This document shows positions 1-5,840 of a stretch of 6,652 nt of DNA, one piece after another. How positions within the stretch are numbered: position 1 is the stretch's first letter; every line of letters starts with the position of its first letter. Source of the DNA: Bacteroidales bacterium. GTDB taxonomy: Bacteria > Bacteroidota > Bacteroidia > Bacteroidales > Dysgonomonadaceae. The DNA lies in NCBI GenBank assembly GCA_012518155.1, contig JAAYTC010000083.1, positions 1 through 6,652 on the forward strand, written 5' to 3'. A program made the position numbers and the translations under genes. The notes under the pieces are model-generated. The model worked only from the letters and a program-made list of their open reading frames with translations, was not told the origin of the DNA and did not search any database.

Positions 1-827
1 AAGGAAGCGTTTTTCGCCATGATGGCCGGCAGCTGTGCCAACCACTTTTCGTTGCGGTCCTTGTTGAGCGCTTCTTTTTCTTCATCGGTGCTGGGGCAAG
101 GATCGTTGGGGATCTCTTTATCGAACAATGCCTGGAGAGCGTTCAAATCTTGCGCGTGATAGGCGAGTTGCAATTCATCCATCTGATCTTTCAGCAGTTC
201 GGGATGCTTCACCATGCAAATCAATAGCTCTGCTTGCCGTTCGAGGGGGCTGGAGTTGAGCAGTATTTCTATTTGCTCCTCCGGGGTTTCCAGTGCCTTT
301 ACCGGGCGGGAAAGCTTTAACGCCTCCGTTTGAAAGTAGAGGTCGATATTCTCTTGCCCGGCAATCGAAGGATAATACTTTTGGTAAAGGGTGATGGAGA
401 TCAGGTTAGAGAGCATGGCCGGCTTCAGTTGCCCCAGCTGGTCCAACCCCACCCCGATCAAGTCCGTGAGCGCGCTATCAAGCAACTGCACTTCGTCCGG
501 CGGGAGAAGGATGTCGTAGCTTACCCCTTGAGGCATCATCGCTTCGCCCATGATCTGCGTCTGCATCGCGGCCATGTCACTCATATCCAATTCGCCCACC
601 GTCTGGTCTGTCTCCTCGAACGCGGTAACCACCGCGGGGATCGAGTCAAGGAACGATACGGGAACCAGGTGATGGGTACCAAAGAGGTAGGAGGGTTTCT
701 CCAACCCGTTCCCGGATATTTTCCACAGGAGCGAGGTTTCTGCTTTCGGGCTGGAACCGGTGCATGAAATGAAAAGCAACAACAGGGCAATCACGCCCGG
801 CGCCATTCGGTAGTTCATCGTGTACAT
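1..827 (-). CDS. TraB/GumN family lipoprotein, C-terminus cut by window edge
   Basis: The frame is open from an ATG at 827 to the left edge (275 codons), so only the last few dozen residues should be missing. The N-terminus is a lipoprotein signal: a short basic stretch, a hydrophobic run at about residues 10-20, then FISC with Cys22 as the likely lipidated residue (Phe at -3 is slightly off the consensus). The mature part opens with LWKISGNGLEKPSYLFGTHH, the hallmark start of TraB/GumN proteins, including the GxxH motif (Gly50 to His53) proposed to bind metal in the TraB/TIKI superfamily. Further in come the family-like segments IDLYFQTEAL, ALETPEEQ and, near the edge, RNEKWLAQLP. The biochemical function of bacterial members is poorly known; a metal-dependent peptidase-like activity is proposed for the superfamily. 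It is probably an envelope lipoprotein. In-frame ATGs at 818 and 806 are alternative starts; no Shine-Dalgarno decides between them. It is the last of three minus-strand genes, 92 bases after its upstream neighbour. Confidence 0.88.
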   Translation of the reverse strand, partial: MYTMNYRMAPGVIALLLLFISCTGSSPKAETSLLWKISGNGLEKPSYLFGTHHLVPVSFLDSIPAVVTAFEETDQTVGELDMSDMAAMQTQIMGEAMMPQGVSYDILLPPDEVQLLDSALTDLIGVGLDQLGQLKPAMLSNLISITLYQKYYPSIAGQENIDLYFQTEALKLSRPVKALETPEEQIEILLNSSPLERQAELLICMVKHPELLKDQMDELQLAYHAQDLNALQALFDKEIPNDPCPSTDEEKEALNKDRNEKWLAQLPAIMAKNAS

Positions 828-919
828 AATTTAATTGTGGTTTAATACGTCTTGTTTACTATAAAAATCAGGTGTTTCTTTTTATTTAAGAAGTGAGTGT
901 GTCATGAATGAGTGTGTTT

Positions 920-1210
920 TCATGAGATCACGGCTTGGTGTTTCTCTTTCCCGATTCCCAGGAAATCGAAGAGGAACCAAAAGATAGTAAACGAAGGCAC
1001 CACATCGGTAACGGGGAGTATTTCCTCGATAAAGGTGACGAGCGAAGTGAATTTCCCTCTTTTGTTGCCAAACATCTTGTAACTTAGCGATGCGGCGATG
1101 GGTGCCCAAATGACATCCAGTAGGGGGCCAACCACGGGAATGGCCGCGGACGACATGCCCACGAAGTCCAGTAACACGCACTTGGCGAGTTTTTTGTATT
1201 TGTTATCCAT
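920..1210 (-). CDS. Small two-helix membrane protein, conserved hypothetical
   Basis: This is a 96-residue protein starting at the ATG at 1210 and ending with TGA at 920. The frame stays open further upstream to 1330, but that extension reads antisense-free into the 3' end of the ferritin gene and has no recognisable content, so the inner start is preferred. Two hydrophobic stretches are visible: about residues 12-42, which includes PVVGPLLDVIWAPIAA, and about 69-86 (DVVPSFTIFWFLFDFLG). They are joined by a basic segment (GNKRGK) and followed by EEILPVTD. The Pro, Gly and acidic pattern (VGMSS, PVVGPLLDVIWAPI, EEILPVTD.VPSFTI) resembles small uncharacterised membrane proteins I recall from Bacteroidota, but I cannot name a family. 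It lies 70 bases downstream of ferritin and 92 bases upstream of the TraB-like gene on the same strand, which suggests cotranscription. Function unknown. Confidence 0.75.
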   Translation of the reverse strand: MDNKYKKLAKCVLLDFVGMSSAAIPVVGPLLDVIWAPIAASLSYKMFGNKRGKFTSLVTFIEEILPVTDVVPSFTIFWFLFDFLGIGKEKHQAVIS

Positions 1211-1235
1211 GCAGGATTCTTTCGTTGTGAAGCGA

Positions 1236-1258
1236 ACAGTCGCGACCGGTTTGACTGT
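1236..1258. repeat. Short inverted repeat between ferritin and the small membrane gene
   Basis: ACAGTC at 1236-1241 pairs with GACTGT at 1253-1258 across an 11-base spacer. It lies in the 70-base gap after the ferritin stop. No T-run follows on the minus strand, so this is not a standard terminator. It could be an mRNA-processing or stability hairpin, or chance. Confidence 0.35.
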
Positions 1259-1280
1259 CTTTACCGCGAAAGGTTTATTC

Positions 1281-1802
1281 TCATGCGGTGGTGGCCGAAA
1301 TGTCCAACGGGGTATATACTCGCTGGCCAAGCTCCTTGTCCATCGTGTAGATACCGAACCCGTTGTTCCCGATCAGCTTTAAGCTATCGAGCATGCTTTG
1401 CGCGGTTTCTTCCTCTTCCACCTGCTCGTTCACGAACCATTGGAGTATGTTTTCGGTCGCGAAGTCATTCTCGCCGCGAGACAGGCCCACCAGCTCGTTA
1501 ATCAGCGACGTGACTACTCTTTCATGCTTCAACGTGTCCTCGAAAGCGTGTAGGGTCGATTTCCAGGAGGTGTCCACCCGCTCGATGGGCATGAGTTCCA
1601 CCTTGTTTCCCTTCGCGATCAGGTAATTCATCAATTTTTGCGCGTGGTCCTGCTCTTCGTGAAACTGTACCTTGAACCAGTTGGCAAAGCCGGGGAGCCC
1701 TTCGTGCGCGAAATGGGCCGACATTGATAGGTAGAGGTAAGCCGACCATAGCTCGGCATTGACCTGCTTGTTGATGGCTGTTTCTAATTTTTTACTTACC
1801 AT
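1281..1802 (-). CDS. ftnA: Ferritin, bacterial non-haem iron storage (FtnA type)
   Basis: This 173-residue protein matches the usual bacterial ferritin length and fold. It oxidises Fe(II) at a dinuclear ferroxidase centre and stores the ferric mineral inside a 24-subunit cytoplasmic shell. The iron ligands sit at the same numbers as in E. coli FtnA: Glu17, Glu50, His53, Glu94, Gln127 and Glu130, with Tyr24 next to the centre and Glu49, Glu126 and Glu129 available for a third iron site. No Met occupies the haem position expected of a bacterioferritin, and a Dps-type short N-terminal site is absent, so FtnA-type ferritin is the better call. The ATG at 1802 gives the standard MVSKKLETAINKQ start. 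Upstream is a 217-base divergent region shared with spt; no good -7 box is seen on the minus strand. Two small envelope-protein genes follow on the same strand. Confidence 0.97.
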   Translation of the reverse strand: MVSKKLETAINKQVNAELWSAYLYLSMSAHFAHEGLPGFANWFKVQFHEEQDHAQKLMNYLIAKGNKVELMPIERVDTSWKSTLHAFEDTLKHERVVTSLINELVGLSRGENDFATENILQWFVNEQVEEEETAQSMLDSLKLIGNNGFGIYTMDKELGQRVYTPLDISATTA

Positions 1803-1883
1803 GAAAATGCTTTTAAAATAGGGCGTTTCTTTTCTTTTTTTAGAACGTTTCGCGCCAGAAAATGTTTACCTCTTCACCCCCTT

Positions 1884-1897
1884 CCATTGGCCAATGG
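1884..1897. promoter_or_regulatory. 14-bp perfect palindrome in ferritin/spt divergent region
   Basis: CCATTGGCCAATGG reads identically on both strands, a perfect 14-bp dyad with no spacer. It lies 82 bases upstream of the ferritin start and 43 bases upstream of the spt -7 box. The position suits an operator for a dimeric regulator acting on one or both genes. No regulator is identified; the match does not resemble a Fur box. Confidence 0.4.
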
Positions 1898-1915
1898 GTT
1901 ATAAAAAAAGGCAAC

Positions 1916-1923
1916 TCACGTGA
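1916..1923. promoter_or_regulatory. 8-bp palindrome in the upstream promoter region of spt
   Basis: TCACGTGA is a perfect 8-bp dyad ending 16 bases before the spt -7 box, where a -33 box would be expected; no TTTG-like -33 element is present there. It could be an activator or repressor site replacing or masking the -33 contact. Being short, it could also be chance. Confidence 0.25.
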
Positions 1924-1939
1924 TTTTTAAATTAATTAC

Positions 1940-1947
1940 TATCTTTG
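1940..1947 (+). promoter_or_regulatory. Bacteroidota -7 promoter box for spt
   Basis: TATCTTTG fits the Bacteroidota housekeeping -7 consensus TAnnTTTG exactly and is followed by CAG, as is common. Transcription should start near 1954, giving an untranslated leader of about 66 bases before the ATG at 2020. The -33 element is weak or missing. The box overlaps the TTG at 1945, which rules that codon out as a start if this promoter is used. Confidence 0.7.
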
Positions 1948-1969
1948 CAGAACGATTCGAGTAATAACA

Positions 1970-2023
1970 ATGCTTCTAAACCTGTATTCAGGAAGAGTCC
2001 TATTTTTAATTTTTTTCAAATGA
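1970..2023 (+). other. Possible 17-codon leader ORF overlapping the spt start
   Basis: An ATG at 1970 opens a 17-codon frame (MLLNLYSGRVLFLIFFK) ending in TGA at 2021-2023. This stop overlaps the spt ATG at 2020-2022 as ATGA, the classic arrangement for translational coupling. The frame lies wholly within the predicted spt leader. The peptide is hydrophobic with one Arg and one Lys. There is no clear ribosome binding site, and a frame this short may occur by chance. Confidence 0.25.
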
Positions 2024-3213
2024 ATCTTTTAAGAGAAAAAATGATGAAATACGATGCCCCGCAACGAGCGAAGGCAGCGGGTATCTATCCTTACTTCCGG
2101 GCAATCGAGAGCGACCAGGATACAGAGGTGGTGATAAACGGTAAAAAGGTGCTGATGTTTGGATCAAATGCCTACTTGGGGTTGACAAACCACCCGAAGG
2201 TGAAGGAAGCCGCGGTTGCCGCTACTAAAAAGTACGGGACCGGGATGGCGGGCTCGCGTTTTTTGAACGGTACGCTCGACATCCACTTGGAGCTGGAGCG
2301 TAAACTTGCCAATTTCATGGATAAGGACGAGGCGATCGTCTTTCCAACCGGCTTCTCCGTCAACGAGGGGGTGCTGGGGTGCATCACCGACCGGAATGAT
2401 TTTATCATATGGGACGAGAGAGACCATGCCTCCATTATTGAAGGGATACGTACCTCGTTCTCCACCAAGTACAAGTTTCGGCATAACGACATGGGCTCGT
2501 TGGAGAAACAGCTAAAGCGGTGCGACCCCAGGAGGGTGAAGCTGATCGTGGTGGACGGCGTGTTCAGCATGGAAGGCGACTTGGCTAACCTGCCCGAGAT
2601 CGTGCGGTTGGCACGTAAATACAATGCCAATATCATGGTAGATGAAGCACATAGCCTGGGCGTCCTCGGGAAAAGATACAGCGGGAAGGGTGTGTGCGAC
2701 CACTTCGGGCTGCTCGACGACGTGGACCTCGTGATGGGTACTTTTAGTAAATCGCTCGCGTCTATCGGTGGTTTTATCGCCGGGGAGTACGCGGTGATCA
2801 ATTACCTGCGTCACAACGCCCGCACCAATATTTTCAGCGCGAGCATCACGCCCGCCTCCACCGCTGCTGCTTCTGTTGCCCTTGATATCCTTAAGTCAGA
2901 GCCGGAAAGGGTGAAAAGGTTGTGGGAATTGACCCACTACGCCATCAAGCAATTTAAAGAGAAAGGGTTTGAACTGGGGCCGACCGAAACACCCATCATG
3001 CCACTCTACGTGAGAGACAACGACAAGACATTCCTGATCACCAAGCTGCTCTTCGAAGAAGGGATCTTCGTGAACCCGGTGGTTTCCCCCGCCGTGGCTC
3101 CCGATGATACGCTCATCCGCTACTCATTGATGGCCACGCATACCAAGGAGCAGATAGACTTTTCCATTGAGCATATCGCGAACGTGTTCAAGAAACTGCA
3201 AATCATCGAATAA
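2020..3213 (+). CDS. spt: Serine palmitoyltransferase (PLP-dependent, first step of sphingolipid synthesis)
   Basis: The protein is a 397-residue alpha-oxoamine synthase (fold-type I PLP enzyme), predicted cytosolic. Visible landmarks are the glycine-rich GSRFLNGT (78-85), His136 in WDERDHASI for stacking on PLP, DEAHSLG with Asp208 and His211 binding the cofactor, and TFSKSLASIGGF with Lys244 as the Schiff-base lysine. The family also includes KBL, BioF and HemA-type enzymes. The N-terminal MNLLREKMMKYDAPQ..GIYPYFR segment, GVFSMEGDLANLPEIVRL, and the overall length resemble the Bacteroides Spt that makes 3-ketodihydrosphinganine from serine and an acyl-CoA, so Spt is preferred over KBL. The ATG at 2020 is chosen over an in-frame TTG at 1945 because the promoter's -7 box covers the TTG and the extra 25 residues are low-complexity and not family-like. 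guaB follows after 151 bases with its own promoter. Confidence 0.87.
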   Translation: MNLLREKMMKYDAPQRAKAAGIYPYFRAIESDQDTEVVINGKKVLMFGSNAYLGLTNHPKVKEAAVAATKKYGTGMAGSRFLNGTLDIHLELERKLANFMDKDEAIVFPTGFSVNEGVLGCITDRNDFIIWDERDHASIIEGIRTSFSTKYKFRHNDMGSLEKQLKRCDPRRVKLIVVDGVFSMEGDLANLPEIVRLARKYNANIMVDEAHSLGVLGKRYSGKGVCDHFGLLDDVDLVMGTFSKSLASIGGFIAGEYAVINYLRHNARTNIFSASITPASTAAASVALDILKSEPERVKRLWELTHYAIKQFKEKGFELGPTETPIMPLYVRDNDKTFLITKLLFEEGIFVNPVVSPAVAPDDTLIRYSLMATHTKEQIDFSIEHIANVFKKLQIIE

Positions 3214-3290
3214 CACCCGTGGAACCTCCCGGGCGCTAATCCCGTGAAGTGGTTGATAGGTATTGTAAGGGTCCCGTTCTCGTGAAAATA

Positions 3291-3305
3291 GTATATTTAA
3301 CATAC
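3291..3305. promoter_or_regulatory. Imperfect palindrome upstream of guaB promoter
   Basis: GTATATTTAACATAC is a 15-bp dyad with six of seven arm positions matching around a central T. It ends 29 bases before the guaB -7 box, so it lies about 44-58 bases upstream of the expected transcription start. The location is plausible for an activator site. It is AT-rich, so chance occurrence is possible. Confidence 0.25.
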
Positions 3306-3334
3306 TTGAATCGATGGGATCGCGAAAAAATATG

Positions 3335-3342
3335 TACTTTTG
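3335..3342 (+). promoter_or_regulatory. Bacteroidota -7 promoter box for guaB
   Basis: TACTTTTG matches TAnnTTTG exactly and is followed by CA. Transcription should start near 3349, leaving a leader of about 16 bases, too short for a riboswitch. The region just before the ATG at 3365 is A-rich with no strong Shine-Dalgarno, as usual in this phylum. No good -33 box is visible. Confidence 0.7.
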
Positions 3343-3352
3343 CATGCAATAA

Positions 3353-4843
<1,491 letters not shown>

Positions 4844-4905
4844 CGCACGACCCGATTTTCCGTTTACAATTTTCCGGTGAAGCCTTAGGTTTAACGGGAT
4901 ACCTT

Positions 4906-4942
4906 TCTCCCTCGTAAAGTTACCACGGGGGAGATTTTTTTT
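4906..4942 (+). terminator. Intrinsic terminator after guaB
   Basis: A 9-bp stem pairs TCTCCCTCG (4906-4914) with CGGGGGAGA (4926-4934), including one G-U pair, around an 11-base loop. It is followed directly by eight T residues (4935-4942). It lies 62 bases after the guaB stop and clearly separates guaB from the downstream element and sigma gene. Confidence 0.9.
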
Positions 4943-4989
4943 ACTGTGAGCTATCCGAAAAACTTATTCTTGGAGAAATTCTTTTACTC

Positions 4990-5195
4990 AAGTTTCGCAT
5001 GCATCAATTATTACAATTATAGCTAAAAATGAGGCCTATAAATGCTATATGGGCACCCGTTAGATGAAATAGGCGTAATCTGATAAGCTGTTAGATGCGA
5101 AGCGAGTTATTTATCAGATAGCCTGTAAATCTACAACGGGTCATAAAACATTGTCAGCCGAAGATTTAGGTATGGTAGTAATGCATGCGAAACTT
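4990..5195. repeat. 206-bp nested inverted-repeat element (MITE-like or structured RNA)
   Basis: Within the 424-base gene-free stretch 4844-5267, AAGTTTCGCATGCAT (4990-5004) is repeated as its exact reverse complement at 5181-5195. Between these 15-bp arms more complementary pairs nest in register: CCCGTT 5056-5061 with AACGGG 5135-5140, AGAT 5062-5065 with ATCT 5129-5132, AGGC 5071-5074 with GCCT 5121-5124, and ATCTGATAA 5078-5086 with TTATCAGAT 5111-5119. The region between the outer arms and the CCCGTT pair (51 versus 40 bases) pairs poorly. A separate small stem, TATAGC 5018-5023 with GCTATA 5044-5049, sits in the left half. CTTTTA occurs just outside both ends (4981-4986 and 5200-5205) but is not directly adjacent to the arms, so a target-site duplication is doubtful. 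There is no ORF of note inside. It could be a decayed miniature transposable element or a folded non-coding RNA; the sequence alone does not decide. Confidence 0.6.
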
Positions 5196-5216
5196 AAATC
5201 TTTTATCAACTGCCGT

Positions 5217-5242
5217 GCAACGTTTCGTTTTCCAAAAACGTC
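5217..5242 (+). promoter_or_regulatory. Candidate ECF-type promoter of the sigma gene
   Basis: GCAAC (5217-5221) followed after 17 bases by CGTC (5239-5242) resembles the AAC/CGTC pattern of ECF sigma promoters, with correct spacing. No TAnnTTTG box is present. Transcription would start near 5250, about 18 bases before the ATG. This suggests that the sigma factor drives its own operon. ACGTTT (5220-5225) and AAACGT (5236-5241) also form a dyad across the same region. Confidence 0.45.
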
Positions 5243-5267
5243 ATTATAGTAAACAGGGGAATTTAAT

Positions 5268-5840
5268 ATGCCGGAACAACATTTAATACTTGCTTGCAAG
5301 CAGGGAAAACTGTGGGCAAGGAAGGAGGTGTACGAACAGTATGCTCCGTCCATGATGGCCCTGTGTAGGCGGTATGTTCCGGACAACGAAGACGCGAAAG
5401 ACGTGTTACAGGAAGGATTTATCAAGGTATTCACGGAGATAGGTAAATACTCGGGAAGTGGTTCTTTTGGTGGATGGGTGCGAAAAATATTCGTGAACAT
5501 TTCGCTGGATTATATTCGTAAAAAAAGTCGTTTAAACCAAAAGGAGCTACGGATGGATTACGAGATGGAACAAACGTACGGCAATTCGTACGGTATCGAA
5601 GATGTAAGTGCCGATGATTTAATGGAATGCATCAGCACGCTCCCCGACACCTACAGGACAGTTTTCAACTTGTACGCGGTGGAAGGGTATAGCCATCGAG
5701 AAATTGCCGCGATGTTGAATATCGCCGAAAGCACTTCGAGATCCTCTTTTTACAGGGCGAGGCAACTTTTGCAAGAGATGGTGTCGCGCTTGATAGCGCC
5801 GAATGTTGAGGAAAGCAAGAATGGAGTTAGACGAAAATAG
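5268..5840 (+). CDS. ECF-type RNA polymerase sigma factor
   Basis: This 190-residue protein has the two-domain ECF layout and lacks regions 1 and 3. Region 2 spans about residues 20-88, with the core-binding segment DAKDVLQEGFIKVF (42-55) and the -10-recognition part GGWVRKIFVNISLDYIRKK (68-86). A linker with a Bacteroidota-like acidic stretch leads to region 4 (about 117-170), where LPDTYRTVFNLYAVEGYSHR and EIAAMLNIAESTSRSSFYRAR form the -35-binding helix-turn-helix. AGGGGA at 5255-5260, seven bases before the ATG, supports the start. The next gene begins 20 bases before this gene's stop and encodes a membrane-anchored protein, so the pair is almost certainly an operon in which the second product controls the sigma factor. 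The stimulus is not evident. A candidate ECF promoter upstream suggests autoregulation. Confidence 0.95.
   Translation: MPEQHLILACKQGKLWARKEVYEQYAPSMMALCRRYVPDNEDAKDVLQEGFIKVFTEIGKYSGSGSFGGWVRKIFVNISLDYIRKKSRLNQKELRMDYEMEQTYGNSYGIEDVSADDLMECISTLPDTYRTVFNLYAVEGYSHREIAAMLNIAESTSRSSFYRARQLLQEMVSRLIAPNVEESKNGVRRK

Noticed and set aside
330..767. A 145-codon open frame on the plus strand.
   Set aside because: It lies antisense to the TraB-like gene, which has clear family motifs in the opposite frame; the plus-strand product is Arg/His-rich, typical of a shadow frame.
1236..1258. Inverted repeat considered as a terminator after ferritin.
   Set aside because: The stem is only 6 bp and no T-run follows on the minus strand.
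1211..1330. A 40-codon upstream extension of the small membrane protein frame.
   Set aside because: It overlaps the 3' end of the ferritin gene on the same strand, has no family-like content, and the ATG at 1210 gives a sensible membrane protein.
2172..2801. A 209-codon open frame on the minus strand.
   Set aside because: It is antisense to spt, Ser/Pro-rich and has no recognisable domain.
5059..5097. GTTAGATG occurs twice (5059-5066 and 5090-5097), resembling the GTTRRRY core of integron attC sites.
   Set aside because: No properly placed RYYYAAC partner precedes either copy, no integrase or cassette genes are near, and the first copy is better explained as an arm of the nested inverted repeat.
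4981..5205. CTTTTA on both sides of the inverted-repeat element, considered as a target-site duplication.
   Set aside because: The copies are 3 and 4 bases away from the perfect arms, and a 6-base AT-rich match is easily random; kept only as a remark.
5141..5500. A 119-codon minus-strand frame covering the intergenic region and the sigma gene start.
   Set aside because: It overlaps the inverted-repeat element and the sigma coding region, and shows no recognisable motif or promoter.
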